IMG/VR virus record: IMGVR_UViG_3300046170_000322
Span: 1-64,000 of that record
Source: a virus
Reading direction: 5' to 3' (one strand)
DNA length: 64,000 nucleotides
The position numbers and the translations under genes were made by a program. The notes beneath the pieces are model-generated. The model did not search any database. It was not told the DNA's origin and saw nothing but the letters and a program-made list of their open reading frames with translations. Within the stretch, counting starts at the first letter, position 1. Every line of letters begins with the position of its first letter. Shown in pieces: positions 34,701 to 46,900 of the stretch.

Positions 34701-36150
34701 TAAAACTTCCGGAAGTAGAGTAGTTAGGTGGACATTGAAGCTGGATAAGCCTATAAAATGGTCACCTGTTCAAAGAGGACATACTACTAAAGCTACTGCA
34801 ACTAATATGGAGTTTTTAGCTTCATCTTATTCTGGAGAAACGTTTACATCTAGCAATCCAGCTATATGGGAAACTGAACCTAAGGAAGTAGCAGAGCTAG
34901 ATATATATTACGAAGCAAGTGATGCTTACCAAAAATCCGTGCACGGTTCTACGCAAAGACTTTCATATAGTAATTGCTTCAGCTTTGGCAATGGCGTTGA
35001 ATCAGATAGAATTAGAGATGATTTTAACGCACCTACAATTGGTAAAGGTGTTAGAGCATCTACAGTATTAGAAGAGCAATACAAAGAGGTTCGCAAAAAG
35101 TCAGACATTATATTTTCAGGTGTATACAACTCAACATCGGGAACTAATAACTTAAATCAATTCATACAGGCAGAACAAATAACTAAATCTATAAATCCAT
35201 CTTATGGATCAATACAACTCATGCAGTTTAGGCTAGGTGATTTAGATGTTTATTTAGAAGACAACGTAGTAAAAGTTTTAGCTGATAGAGATGCACTATT
35301 TAACGCTGATGGAAGTGCTAATGTATTATCAAGCACTAATGTTTTAGGCTCAATACAGCCTTATGCTGGTGATTATGGCATAAGTAAAAATCCAGAATCA
35401 TACGCTAGGTATGGAAATAGAGCTTATTTCTCAGACAAAAATAGAGGTGTGATACTAAGGCTATCTGGTAACGGACTAACGCCGATATCAAAATATGGCA
35501 TGTATGACTATTTTAGAGACAAATTAGCTAAGGTAGAAAAAGTAGTAGGTAGTTATGATGAAAATAAAGACGAGTATAACTTAACGTTAACTGTTAAAAA
35601 CAATCACCCAACTATAAGTGCTAAAGACTATAATGATACAGCAGCATTCAAAGAAGATGTAAACGGCTGGAACTCTAGAAAAAGCTTTATACAAGAAAAT
35701 GGTTTATCATTAAATAATATATATTACACTTTCAAAAATGGTGAGCTATGGTCACATGATAATGAAACTAGAAACAACTTTTACGGAACTCAATATGAAT
35801 CGTCTGTTAAGTTTATTTTTAACGATGCACCTGGATCTGTTAAGTCTTTTAAGACTATAAATTATGAAGGATCACAAGCTAGGGTTTTTGTAGATGATCC
35901 TGACACAGATAATAAATTTGAAAACAGATTAGCAAAAACAGGTTGGTGGGTTAGTTCTATAGAGTCAGATTTACAAAGCGGACAAGTTAAGACTTTCAAA
36001 AATAAAGAAGGAAAGTGGTTTTACAATATACTTGGAACTGAAACTACAGTGGCAAATCTAGACACTAAAGAATACTCAGTACAAGGTTTAGGATATATAA
36101 GTGCAATTACAGGATCTCAAGGTCAAGATATACAAATAAGATTAGAATAA
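31702..36150 (+). CDS. Large tail protein (tail-tube B / stabilisation-like)
   Basis: 1482 residues. The N-terminus (MNKDLDERLLPNGQYRDALN, VQVSTSEGADVGSLQNVLGN) is a hallmark of a large tail protein in uncultured marine podoviruses and resembles the start of crAss-like stabilisation proteins. The remainder is β-rich with fibronectin-like stretches. Probably the nozzle/hub. Confidence 0.7.
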   Translation: MPELKRTFSKGVMNKDLDERLLPNGQYRDALNVQVSTSEGADVGSLQNVLGNKLPYTNAIGTANLGNYAYVVGAIRRDETECIYWFVTSQTKNLVIEYNQTNNTVTPVVVDTLNVLGFKRDNLITGIEILDDFLIWTDDNSEPKMIKVTDWKDYTNGLWTHTQVDGGDFEEKHCTVIKEGPKSAPVLKMSRTTREGPISATLIGKSFTYLNDDNDWVPVPSGEYTDQDGNGTADAAAGRPSANPVDSEIIFSGTAPDFREGDKLKITLLTADQDDVDEDSAVIVSVTETYQAFPKIFKINIDSVNENIEQNVQNWRVELIQKPALFETKFVRFAYRYKYKDGEYSTISPFSKVAFLGDEFDYDPKKGYNLGMVNQLRKLEVRNWAPDSSTGVYEPYNVEEIDILYKDSVSNNIYVVKSIKTTDSEYNDIGTLLDPYSGRLEITSELIYKVIPSNQILRPYDNVPRKAKALAVSGNRLMFGNYVENYNLTNNDIDITPKFALSVTSKDYPSKFAIASLKSQRTYQVGVVYRDKYGRETPVLTDTSGSVKLNKGFAPSRNDLSIRIKSPMPYWVDSFKYYIKETSQPYYNLSMDRYYPAEDGNVWISFPSSERNKVQEETFITLKKKHDSDDFVEDEAKYKLLAIENEAPDFIKEEKVSKGKLNRTLAPGSGGGTVFAGSGWPTQEGSYVDIKSWDWQKIYGGTGDERASSIPVHQLNDLTLVLSNGKNKTKHYDIANIQYKPDLIPSAYRVSLDGKFDALDVAFIGSFNANDGDLTIEVFQKQVKRKPEFQGRFFAKIQKDDTLEKAILVKDNADEYKIVNTQPIYGYKNNAKQGYTPSDEKKYWKKDKGTYPGVAPDADGKEAISAEWFIDHNAYYDSQQAGGNMITNGRNWRGGLVSQQSHMHTTYGYGVEEGNDFIEIAYHFFGPSDDKGARWGVWGQFGVADDTSRQAAMVSLLQTPGTKFRFAGDDDKEENVYTITAWSRTNLVAYKDADLNKNRGKTSGSRVVRWTLKLDKPIKWSPVQRGHTTKATATNMEFLASSYSGETFTSSNPAIWETEPKEVAELDIYYEASDAYQKSVHGSTQRLSYSNCFSFGNGVESDRIRDDFNAPTIGKGVRASTVLEEQYKEVRKKSDIIFSGVYNSTSGTNNLNQFIQAEQITKSINPSYGSIQLMQFRLGDLDVYLEDNVVKVLADRDALFNADGSANVLSSTNVLGSIQPYAGDYGISKNPESYARYGNRAYFSDKNRGVILRLSGNGLTPISKYGMYDYFRDKLAKVEKVVGSYDENKDEYNLTLTVKNNHPTISAKDYNDTAAFKEDVNGWNSRKSFIQENGLSLNNIYYTFKNGELWSHDNETRNNFYGTQYESSVKFIFNDAPGSVKSFKTINYEGSQARVFVDDPDTDNKFENRLAKTGWWVSSIESDLQSGQVKTFKNKEGKWFYNILGTETTVANLDTKEYSVQGLGYISAITGSQGQDIQIRLE

Positions 36151-36153
36151 AGT

Positions 36154-38631
36154 ATGGCGTTAATAAATTGTAGTATGGAAAGTAGGACTGTGGTTACAAC
36201 CTCAGGCCAAAACGATGTAACTAGTGTTACGTTAGAAATAATACCTGACTCTGGTTATGTTGTGGCAGCTAGAGATTTTACTGCTGGAACTAATCCAGAC
36301 GCTGCTAAAATACAAAGCATTACTTTGTCTGATAGCGAAACTACTGGAGGTCCTCAAAACGATGGATCTTATACAGCTAGCAACAAAGTTAATGTTGTTG
36401 TAGATTTTGTCGATAGTTATGCACCGACAGAAAACATAACGCTAGATATAGATCCTAGCGGTAGTGCAACGCCTGAGAATCTAACACCTGTAAAACTTCA
36501 AGGTACATTTGCAGTACCAGGCACGCCTGATAAAGTAACTTTTGTAGCATCTAACGTTGAAGATTTTGCATCGTCAGCATCTACTACAGATTTTTACGCT
36601 TATGACAATCCAGGTGATTTAGTGACTATAATGGTTATGACAATAGCTGCTACTACTAATGACTTTATAGACGAAGATCCTACAGTAGTTATAACAAATT
36701 CTGGCAATGCAAACGCTAGTGATGATTATACGATAAGTAGAGTAGATACGTTAGACAGCTCTGATAGATTAACTCAAGTAGTATATACTATAAAAGCAAC
36801 AATACCAAATGTAGATAGGAGCGGTGACGTTATAACATTTACTGGCGCTGGTGAAGATATTCCAGGTTTAGACAAAAAGATATATGGCTACAGGATGAAT
36901 ACTGGTGACGCAGGGCTTAATGGTATCAATAGAAGACTTGAAATATTTGGCGATGAGTATGCTCAGTTTAGAATAAAAATGCAGAGAGGTACATTAGACA
37001 CTTCTGATCCTCCAGTTTTTACTATAGATTCTACAGATGGAATATATGTCTTTGACAACTCTCAAACAACCATAAGTGACATATTTGAAGCATCTACATC
37101 TACAACAACGTATCCATCAGAAATACAAAGCGATGGAAGCTATGACCCAGCTACAGATCCTCACACGTTAGATAACACTGGTATATTTTTTAAAAATATA
37201 TTAATACCAGAAGATGTTGCAGATAAAGTTTACAGGTTTACTATAATACCAGAGACTGGAACTACAATAGATGCTAACGCGCCGGGTATAGATGTAGTAC
37301 CTGACCCTGACGTTATAACTTTTGATATAACTAGGAAAGGATTTGCCTTTTTTACATCTACTTATGATGGAAGATCATCAACTACAAATACGATAGAGTA
37401 CTTCGATCACGAAGGCGTTACAAAAGGTATCGTAGAGCCAAGAGGCAGAAAGAACTCAATACCAAATAAGCCAGCTGATGAATATGATTACGAAATAGTT
37501 ATAACTCATGCTTCTGATTTTCATCTACCTAACCAAGCTAACGAATTTACTTTAACTGACTTAAACTATACAAAAACACTTAATAGTGGCTCAATAACAG
37601 ATCCAAAAATAGTTGCATCGGTTAGAAGCAACGCTGATGGATACAATATAGCAGAAATACAATCAGGTGATCTGTATGCAAGTCATGCATTGGCTGAAGC
37701 AGGGACAGAACCTAACGTTACAGTAGCATTAACAGAAGTTCAAAGAGAAGCATTAACTAACAAATCTGGTTTTAGTCTTGCTAGTATAAGCGATGATATA
37801 ATTATAGTTGGTGATTCACAGTTTCTTAAAATAAAGTTTTTTACAACAGACGAAACTCCAGTTTACAAAAGTCAAACTATAGAGGTAAGTTCAGAGTTTT
37901 TTGTATCTGGCGGAATTGCAACAGATGGCACAGTCAACCAACAAAACACAACAACTGTGTCTGCGCCTGCAATAGATAGAACTAAGCTATATTTAAAAGG
38001 AGAAAATATGCTTATAGATAAATGGGGCACAGATGATATAACGCTTACGCACAATTTAAGTACGTTTGCTTTTACATCTGCTCCAACTGCAACTACACTT
38101 AATTTATCATTCAATATATCAGAGGTAGTTAAAAAGTTTGTTAACTCTATATCTAGAGGAGCAGGATATACTTCTGACATAGGATATTCTTCATCTATGG
38201 AGGTATCAGACAATGGCGGGGCATATAGCAAGCAAAACATAACTACAACAACCTCGTCTGTTAAGATAACAATTACTGGTGCATTTTTAGTTGCAGAAGA
38301 TGGATTGCCTTCTGGGTACACTACAGGTAATTATGAATTATTATTTCTACCAAGATTAAATGATTCTACTTTTGCTAATACTACTTTAACTGTAGACAGC
38401 ACTCCTACGTTAACACTAACAGACAGTAGCAACGTGAATAGAAAATTAGCTTTATCTAGCTTCTCTGTGATTATAGATTTTGCAAGTGATTTATCTGGAC
38501 TTTCTGCATCGAACTCTTATGTATACAATGCAGACATAATACATCGATTCAATAACACTTACGAAGATATATCAGACATAGAAGACGCAATAGGTGGCAC
38601 AGGAGGTTCACCAGGTTTAGCATCATATTAA
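36154..38631 (+). CDS. β-rich virion protein
   Basis: 825 residues, Thr/Ser/Asp-rich, repeated strand-loop pattern suggesting several Ig-like domains. It lies between the large tail protein and the internal virion genes. Possibly a tail or capsid appendage; no family recognised. Confidence 0.62.
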   Translation: MALINCSMESRTVVTTSGQNDVTSVTLEIIPDSGYVVAARDFTAGTNPDAAKIQSITLSDSETTGGPQNDGSYTASNKVNVVVDFVDSYAPTENITLDIDPSGSATPENLTPVKLQGTFAVPGTPDKVTFVASNVEDFASSASTTDFYAYDNPGDLVTIMVMTIAATTNDFIDEDPTVVITNSGNANASDDYTISRVDTLDSSDRLTQVVYTIKATIPNVDRSGDVITFTGAGEDIPGLDKKIYGYRMNTGDAGLNGINRRLEIFGDEYAQFRIKMQRGTLDTSDPPVFTIDSTDGIYVFDNSQTTISDIFEASTSTTTYPSEIQSDGSYDPATDPHTLDNTGIFFKNILIPEDVADKVYRFTIIPETGTTIDANAPGIDVVPDPDVITFDITRKGFAFFTSTYDGRSSTTNTIEYFDHEGVTKGIVEPRGRKNSIPNKPADEYDYEIVITHASDFHLPNQANEFTLTDLNYTKTLNSGSITDPKIVASVRSNADGYNIAEIQSGDLYASHALAEAGTEPNVTVALTEVQREALTNKSGFSLASISDDIIIVGDSQFLKIKFFTTDETPVYKSQTIEVSSEFFVSGGIATDGTVNQQNTTTVSAPAIDRTKLYLKGENMLIDKWGTDDITLTHNLSTFAFTSAPTATTLNLSFNISEVVKKFVNSISRGAGYTSDIGYSSSMEVSDNGGAYSKQNITTTTSSVKITITGAFLVAEDGLPSGYTTGNYELLFLPRLNDSTFANTTLTVDSTPTLTLTDSSNVNRKLALSSFSVIIDFASDLSGLSASNSYVYNADIIHRFNNTYEDISDIEDAIGGTGGSPGLASY

Positions 38632-38639
38632 TATAAAAC

Positions 38640-39011
38640 ATGCCAAATATAACATTTACACTAACTCATCCATTAAATCAAGCGATACAGGAAGACACAA
38701 CAGACGTACTGTATTACGCAGATACTAGTACTTATACGTTCTCTGACACTAGCACTGTAGACTACGCTAACGCATTTATTAGATTAGGTCTTATAACTGG
38801 AGTTAATTATGCTAATAAACAAGTTACGTGCGACGTAGCAAGCAATACTGTGCTACCAGCTTCTAATGACTTTTTGTTTTTTAGCAAGGATAATAGAGCT
38901 AATATGGCAAGTTTACTTGGGTATTATGCTGAAGTTGAAGTTAAGAATAATTCCACTGAAAAAGCAGAGCTATTTGCAATGGGATCTGAGATATTTGAAA
39001 GTAGTAAATAA
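38640..39011 (+). CDS. Hypothetical structural-module protein
   Basis: 123 residues. YYADTSTYTFSDTSTVDYAN and FFSKDNRANMASLLGYYAEV recall small proteins in the same place in other marine phages. Function unknown. Confidence 0.62.
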   Translation: MPNITFTLTHPLNQAIQEDTTDVLYYADTSTYTFSDTSTVDYANAFIRLGLITGVNYANKQVTCDVASNTVLPASNDFLFFSKDNRANMASLLGYYAEVEVKNNSTEKAELFAMGSEIFESSK

Positions 39012-39038
39012 TGTGTAACTATATAGATATTAAATAAA

Positions 39039-39701
39039 ATGAACAAGAAAAATTCACCATTAAAATTTGACCCATTAACATTACTAACGTCGCCTAGTAT
39101 GATTTCTGGAGTAGCTGGTATTGCTAGCGGAATAATAGGTAGTAAAGGTAGAAGACAAGAGCAGAGAGCTGCTCAACAAGAATTTAACAAGTATAAAGCT
39201 CAATTAGAAGCTAGAGATACATCAAATCCATACGCTAATATGGAAAACGTTTACGAAGATCTAACAGTAAACACACAAGCTGCTGATTTTGCTGCTCAAC
39301 AACAAGCCCAAGGTCAAGCAAATATAATGGATCAGTTTGCAGGTGCAGCTGGTGGTAGTGGTATTGCAGGCTTAGCGCAGTCTATGGCTCAGCAACAAGC
39401 TGCTAACGCTCAAAGAGCTTCTGTAGATATAGGTCAGCAAGAAAGATCTAACTTAATGGCTGAAAGAAGTATGGCGGGTCAATTACAAGCTCAAGAAAGA
39501 GAAGGTGATCTAATCTCTAGACAAATGCAAAATCAAAAAACAAATACACTTTTAGGTATGGCTCAAGGTAGGCTTGGCGCTGCTAACTTAGCTAGGGAGC
39601 AAGCAAAGCAAGCAGTTATTGGAGGTATTGGACAGCTAGCTGGTGGAGTATCGCAAGCAGTAGCACCAACGGTAGAAGGCACAAATTTTTACGATAAATA
39701 A
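39039..39701 (+). CDS. Internal virion protein (Ala/Gln-rich)
   Basis: 220 residues. MNKKNSPLKFDPLTLL carries the SPxK motif, then a hydrophobic Gly-rich stretch (ISGVAGIASGIIGS), then a long Ala/Gln helix. The pattern of short size, Ala/Gln helix and position before much larger virion proteins resembles T7 gp14, an ejected inner-core protein. Confidence 0.65.
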   Translation: MNKKNSPLKFDPLTLLTSPSMISGVAGIASGIIGSKGRRQEQRAAQQEFNKYKAQLEARDTSNPYANMENVYEDLTVNTQAADFAAQQQAQGQANIMDQFAGAAGGSGIAGLAQSMAQQQAANAQRASVDIGQQERSNLMAERSMAGQLQAQEREGDLISRQMQNQKTNTLLGMAQGRLGAANLAREQAKQAVIGGIGQLAGGVSQAVAPTVEGTNFYDK

Positions 39702-39702
39702 A

Positions 39703-40923
39703 ATGGATGATTCACAATTAGTAAAAAACGCACAAAATAGATACCTGTATGGAACTTTTTTAGATGCATCTGAAGCGTTTAATAAAGGTTTAATGCAAGC
39801 TAGTAAAGGTCAACCTTTGCAAACTAGTGATCCTGTAGGTGTAGTTAAAAACAACTATGAACAACAGTTAGAAACATATCTCAATAAGTTGCCTCAAGAT
39901 GTTGATCTTACACAAGTGCCAGATAAATATAGAAACAATATAGCAAACTTCTTGTCTGTGCAGAAGTCTAAGTATGTAGATTTAGCAAATCAAGTTAACG
40001 ATTATGAAGTAGGTAGTGAGATGTATATGAGCCTAAGTAATCAAATGAATAATATAAGGAACTCATTTGAAAATTTAAGTACTCAAATGAAAAACTATGG
40101 TGCTAATAAAAAAGAAATAATAGATAATATTAGGGATCAGTCTACATCTTTATCGCCAGAGAACCAAGTTAACGTTAATTTACTTAGATCAGTTTACAAT
40201 GAAGAGTTTGACTTAAATATAGATGAATACGGTAACGTTGGTTTCATAGGTGATGATGGTATGGTCAGTATGAATGATCTGCCTGGTTATGAACTAAAAG
40301 ACTATGGCGCTGCAAAAGGCTTAATGTCAGCTGCTGAAAATGTATATAAGAATGGCGTGATATTGAAGCAAGGTGATTTTATGTACAATAAATACAGAAA
40401 CGACCTAAGGCTTGGTATAGATAAAGGTGGTAGAAATACATTAATGTCTTTAATCTATGATGATTTAGTAGGTGACACTAGATTAGCAGATGATCCATAT
40501 ATAGCGCAAAATGTAGAAGCTTATAGAAATGGAAACATGACATTTGAAGCTTTAAAAGACATAGTAGTAGACAACTACATGGACGTTCTAGTTAATCATT
40601 CTAAAACAGGGTATAGAGTGAAGCAAAGTCCTAGAGCAACGCGTGGAGGTAATGGCGGCGGTACTAGTGGCCTTAGCCCAGAACAAGTACAGCTAGTAAG
40701 AGACATGAGGTCAGCAAAAAATCCAGATGGAAGCCGCAAATATACAGAGCTTGAGATAGGTACAATGCTTCAAAGTATGAAAAAAGGAGAAGATGTTAGA
40801 TACACTGGAGATATGACTAAAGTTGATTTTTTAAGTTCACCGGAATACAAAGCAGATACAAAGGATGCAAATAGCAGAGATATAGAAGAAATAAATCCTT
40901 ATGCTAAATATAAAGTTAAATAA
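39703..40923 (+). CDS. Internal virion protein (probable)
   Basis: 406 residues, helical, charged, no recognised domain. It starts one base after the previous stop and is followed six bases later by the giant polyvalent protein, the arrangement of podovirus inner-core genes. Confidence 0.6.
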   Translation: MDDSQLVKNAQNRYLYGTFLDASEAFNKGLMQASKGQPLQTSDPVGVVKNNYEQQLETYLNKLPQDVDLTQVPDKYRNNIANFLSVQKSKYVDLANQVNDYEVGSEMYMSLSNQMNNIRNSFENLSTQMKNYGANKKEIIDNIRDQSTSLSPENQVNVNLLRSVYNEEFDLNIDEYGNVGFIGDDGMVSMNDLPGYELKDYGAAKGLMSAAENVYKNGVILKQGDFMYNKYRNDLRLGIDKGGRNTLMSLIYDDLVGDTRLADDPYIAQNVEAYRNGNMTFEALKDIVVDNYMDVLVNHSKTGYRVKQSPRATRGGNGGGTSGLSPEQVQLVRDMRSAKNPDGSRKYTELEIGTMLQSMKKGEDVRYTGDMTKVDFLSSPEYKADTKDANSRDIEEINPYAKYKVK

Positions 40924-40928
40924 TAAAT

Positions 40929-43900
40929 ATGTTTGAAACAGAAGACGGAGTATATGATTTAAGCGGATTTAGTGCAGAGCAATTTGTATCATTTTTTGAA
41001 AAATATCCAGAAGCTAAAGCAGTTAGCCAACCTGAAACTACTGATTATAGTCTTTATAGAGAAAAAGGAGCTATTAGGAAGCCCGAAGGCGTAGAGTTAG
41101 AAAAGGTAGAGAAAAAAGTAAGAGTTGACGCTGGTGGTTCTAGTTTAGGAACTCTAAGACCTAGAGTAAAAACTGTAGAAACGCTAAGCAAAGAATATAC
41201 AGCAGACATAGAGGTAGAGCTAGAAGATGGGTCTTCAATATATTTAACTCCGTCTGAAATGTTAGACGCTAATATTAATCCTAATTTAAAATCTAAAAAC
41301 AAAGAAATAAAAAATAAGTTTTTCTTGCCAGATGGATCTGTAAACAAAGAAACATTTAAACCTTACGAAAAAAAAGTATCGGTTAGTACTGCAGGTAGTA
41401 TTCAAGGACTTGAGTTTAATATTCCTGAAATAAAATCGGAGTTAGTTAAACCTTACAGTGAAAAATTAATATACAACAAAAACTTACTAAAAGAGCTCAA
41501 GCAAGAGGGGCATCTAAATAGGATACCAGAAGAGTATAGGTATTGGGAAGGTGAAGAGCCGCCAGAAGATTATGTTTTAGGATATACCGCGTATTCACAA
41601 AGTGAAATAGAGATATCAAAAGCAGCAGCGAGTGAGTATGATAAAGCTGTTGCAACGTTCACTAAAGAAGAGCAAGCAGCCACAAGAAAGCAGTCAGAGA
41701 TTGATAGAGCCAAAGCGCTAGAGTTTTTAGAAAGCGATAACATTAAAAGTATCGATGCTAGAATAGAATCTTACGAAAATGATCCTAGATATATACAAAA
41801 CTTAAATATAATAAATAAGAAAGAATATGGAGATGAGCTAAGCGCGTCTGAAATAGAAACTTATCAAAAAAATCTTATTGACTTAGGTACAGTTAGAACG
41901 AGTCTTTACGAAGATTACGAAAAAATGGGTGTGGCTATAGACGAGCTATCTAATGCAGACTTAAAATTAGATTTATTGAAAAGAGACTATAGCTTGTTGA
42001 ATAAAGTTGGTTTTCTTGCAGAGTCTACACTAGGCAATTTAAGTTTTGGGTTAGCTGAGTTTTTAGCCCAAACAGACAATATTCCTGGATCTAGTAACGT
42101 TATGGAGCAAATATCCATAAAGCGAAGAAAAGAACTAGACAAAGCTCGCGAAAAATATAGAGCCGATGTTGGCTTTGAAGAAGCTTTTAGTAGTTTAGAT
42201 AATTTTGGTAGATTTATTGCAGAAGAAGCAGGGAGACAATTACCTATATTTGCATTAATAGCAGCTTCAGGTGGCGCAGCCACTGCATTAGGCGCGAGTG
42301 AGCTAGGTGCGGCTATGGTTTCAGGTTTAAGTTTAGGATCTATGAGTGCTGGTCAACAAATTGGCGACATGAGTTACCAAGAGTTTCTCAGCAAGTACAA
42401 TGATATACAATCTTACGGAGTAAATTTAGAATTTAACGACAAAGAATATAGCGATTTAAATAAGTTTCTAACAGGCGTAGGTTTTGGAGCAGCTGAAGGT
42501 CTTCTAGGCGCGGCTCCTACGTTTTTGCTTGGATCAAGATTTTTCAAAAGTGGGCTTAATTTGTTCAGTGCTACAGAAAAGAAATTAGCCGAAAGAGTTG
42601 GCTCTAACGCTTTGCAAAGAGCTTTAAATTTTGGTAAGCCCATAGGCAAGGCTTTTGCTATAGGTACAGGAGAAGAAGCAATAACAGAAGGTTTAACTAC
42701 CCTCACTCAAAATATTATAACTAGAAACCCTAATATTTTTGAAGGAGTAGCGCATGCAACATTTTCTGGAGGATTTTTTGGTGGTATAATGGGTGGTGGT
42801 GCTGTATCTATGGGCGTAGCTATGAACGCATCTATGAACTCTAAAGAACGACTAGAGCTCCAAAACTTTTACGATCAAAGAGAAAAGATAAAGACAGAGT
42901 TACAGTACAAAGGTTTAAGTCCTGAGATTAAAAAACGCCTTGAAGCCTCTCTTGCTGATATAGATAAGAAAATAGATGATAAAACCATAGAAGTAGAAAA
43001 AATGTGGTTGTCTAAAATGAGTAGAAGAAACTTTGAGCAATATACTGAAGTGCTGGGCAAGCAAGCTGATCTAAAGCAACAGTATCTTGAAGTAACTAAT
43101 AAAAATTCTGGTCTTACAGAACAACAAAAGAAAGATAAGATTGCAGAGCTTAGCAAAGATTACCAAGCTAACCATGCAAGAATAGAAAAATTTAGAAACC
43201 CTCTTGATTACGCTAATAGATGGCACTTGTTAGAAACTATTGACAAAAAAAGATATGATAGAATAAGAACTCAAGCATCTCAGAAAATATTAAGCGAAGG
43301 ATTTGAAGCAACAGAAGCTAAAATAAAAAAAGAGGCTTATGACATATATTTACTAGAAGAAATAAAAGTTAATAATGAAAATGCTAAAAAAGCATTAAAA
43401 AATGTAGGTTTAACATTTGAAGCTTTTGAATTTAAAACTGAAAAAGAAGCTAAAGCTTTTGCCGTTAAAAAAGCAAAAGAAGAAGGTGTAGATCTTAGCA
43501 AAAATTCAAAAAATAAAAATAATTTTTGGTATGGTTTAGCTAATGCTGAAATAGGCGGGCTCAACGGTCAAGCTGGTCGCGTTGGAGATTCATACATGTA
43601 CGTAACAACAGAAGAAAATCAATTAAAAAATGAAAGAGAGGGTACGGCGACACACGAGGTTGGCCATTTGATTTTTTGGGATTGGATTGAAAAACAAGGT
43701 TTAAATATAGATTTAATAGCTAAAGAAATAACACAATTTCTTAAAGAAACAAATCCTAAGATCTACGCTGAAATGTTTGGCGATTTAAAGACTCAAAGAG
43801 TTGAAGTAAGTAAAAAGACTGGCGAATTTATACCTGAAGAAATAATAATGGGTTTTGTTGAGCGTATTGGCAGAATCAATAAAGACAAAAAGGTAACCAA

Positions 43901-46900
43901 AACCTTTATGTACAGATTAGGTGAACTATTCAACAAAGACGTTGGAGTGCCTACAGACTTGTCTACACAATCAGCTGTTGTTGATTTTATATCTAGCATG
44001 GCCGAAAAGATCAAAGACGGAACACTATCTAAATCAGATATAAAAGCCGCGGAAGCTAGCGAAGTTTTTAAAAGCTTGCTATCTAAAGATAAAGCAGCTA
44101 GCATAAAAGACATAGAAGCAAAGCCAGAAACTAAAAAATCTTCAAGTATATTAAATACTATAAATAATTTAGTACCAAAAGATGTAAAAACAAAAGCAGA
44201 ATTTCAAGGAGCTAAAATATTTAATCCAATATTTAATGCCACCCAACCTGGCGGTGCTATATACAATTACGTAAACTCTAGAGCATTGTCTAGAGAAGAA
44301 GCAGAAAAGATGATTGAAGGTGTAGTTGATAGATTAATAAACTACGATCCAGCAGCAGTTAGAAAAACTAAAAGTGGTGAACCAATTACTTTTGGTGAGT
44401 TTATATTTGCTAACACTAGGTTTAGTAAGCTAGATGCTAAGAAACAATTAGCTATAGAGTCTGAAAGACGAGCTGAAAGCTTAGATACTGAAGAAGCTAG
44501 ACAAGTTGCAGAACCTGTAGCTGAAACTACAACTACAGAAGCTCCAAGAGTTGAGTATAAAAACTTAGTAGAAAGTAATGTACTACCCGCGGAAATGGTA
44601 GCTAAAGTAAAAGACAAAATACTACTTATAACTAAAACACTTAAATCGCGCATCGATGCTGCAGTATCTATAAACAAGACTGTAACACCTTTAATGTCTG
44701 AGATTAAAAAAGAAATAGGCAAGCAAGCAGATATTGAGTTTAAGAAAATGCTAGGCGCTAAACGTGGTGGTGAACTTAGGAACAACTTCTTAAAACTTAA
44801 AAAACCTATACTTGAAAACATGACTACAACTTGGCTTATGCAAGGTATGCCTTTTGCTATTCAAAAGTCTGTTGATGGTAAGTTCACATCTGATTGGGAA
44901 GGTAAGAAAATAGATCGTGAAAGTGTTGGTACTGACAAAGCAGGTAGAACAGCTGGCGCACAATTGGTTAGAAGACTACCTAATGCTGCTAATAAAATTA
45001 CTGACGAACAATTCCTAGCTTACATGTTTAAAGGTGACGAGGTTATTAGAGGCAGAAAAGAAGCATTAGCTAAAGCACTAGCTGAAGAATACGCTTTTGA
45101 CGTCTATGGTCAAGAGCTTTTAAATCCAAATAGCGAAATAAGAAAAGCATTTGAAGAAAACCAAGAAAGAGTAGGCGCTGTTTTAGCAGATAATTTTGTT
45201 CAAGAATTCAATAAACAAGCGGAAAGAGGTAATGTAAAAAGATCTGTATCAAAACTATATGATGCTGCTAAGAATGATCCTACTATAGTAGACAATTTTA
45301 TTGAAGGAATAAATACTGAAACATTTATAAATAGATTAGTAGCTGAAGATGGAGATCTAGCAAGAGCAATAGTAGGCCATTTTGAAGAAAATGAAATACC
45401 AGGATTGACAAAAGGTAAACTAAAACAAATTGCTAACGAAATAAGCAGTAATGCTTTATTTAATAACTATCAGTTTCAAATACAAAGTAGGGATAAAAAT
45501 AGCGTAGCTATAGATCTGTCTCTAGATATCACTAGAGAAATAATGTCTCCTATAGAATATAAAGATATTTTTGCTCAAGCTGGTATTGAAAGAAAGTTTG
45601 ATCTTAAAAATATAGACCTTATCAATGAAACTAGATTAGCTTCTAAAAAGCTTTTCGATTTTTTAGGAGAAGATAAGTTTATAAGAGGTTGGTATGACGG
45701 TCTTCAAAAACCAGGAGGCTTAGCTGGGTTTTTAATGAAAAAACAACCTGATGGATTAATCTTAACATCTGAAAACGTAGAGTTAAGACCAAAAGGTAAA
45801 TCTAGTAGAAACGGTAATTTTGGCAACGTGGCTGACATGAATAACAGCTTAGGTATTGAATCGACTAAAGGCAAAAAAAGACCGGCGGATCAATCTAGAA
45901 AAAATTGGTACGTTAGTAAGAAATTCCTTGAACTTAGCGAGCAAGGAAAAATAGATAAGGTTTTAGATCTTTATAATGAAGGAGAAGTAGATAAAGCAAT
46001 ATTTTTAGAATCTTTAGAATTTTTAGCTAATTCGGTAGAAGATGGTAGTATATCGTTAGCAGCAGCTGAATTTTTAATAATAAGCCAGTTCGCCGACATG
46101 AGCGGAGTAGGAAAAGCAATGGCTGCGCCTAGATTTGTTCCGGTTAAAAGTGATGGAACAATAGCTACGGTTGAAGAGCTTGCTGAAATGGGATTAGCTT
46201 TTGACAAAGACAAACTAGTGCTTGAACACGTCATTACGGCTAAAACTATGGCGACCAATAGTGTAAAGTATCTTATTAATAAAGACGCTAATGTTTTAAA
46301 AGATATAAAAACACTTTTAAAAGATTATGACACAGCTATTTTGCCTGATAAATTAGATAAGATATTAAGAGAAAGAGGTACTCAAGAAAAAATGGGTATA
46401 GGTTATAAACCTGGAGATCCAATATTTGACGTTAGATATAAAGATCTAGGCATTATGTTCTTAGATGTTAAAACTGGAAATTTTGTAGGATCCTTGTTCT
46501 CTAAGACTAATCCAGAAGCTGCTAAGAAAAATAGCGACTTAGACAAAGCTTTAAATAACGCAACCAAAAGATCTTACTCTGAAAACCCTAAAGGTATAAG
46601 TGTATATGACTTTGATGACACGTTAGCGTTTAGCAAAAGTCAGATCATAGTTAAAAAAGATGGTAAGACATTTAAAATCAACCCAGCTGAGTTTGCTGCT
46701 CAAGGTGAGACACTACTAGCCGAAGGAGCTGAGTTTGACTTTAGTGAATTTAACAAAGTAGTAAAAGGTCAGCCAGGGCCATTGATTCCAAGAATACAAA
46801 AAGCAATAGATAAATTTGGTAACAAAAATATATTTATACTAACTGCTAGACCATCGGCTTCGGAAAGTGCTATACACGCGTTTATGAAAGGTTTAGGTAT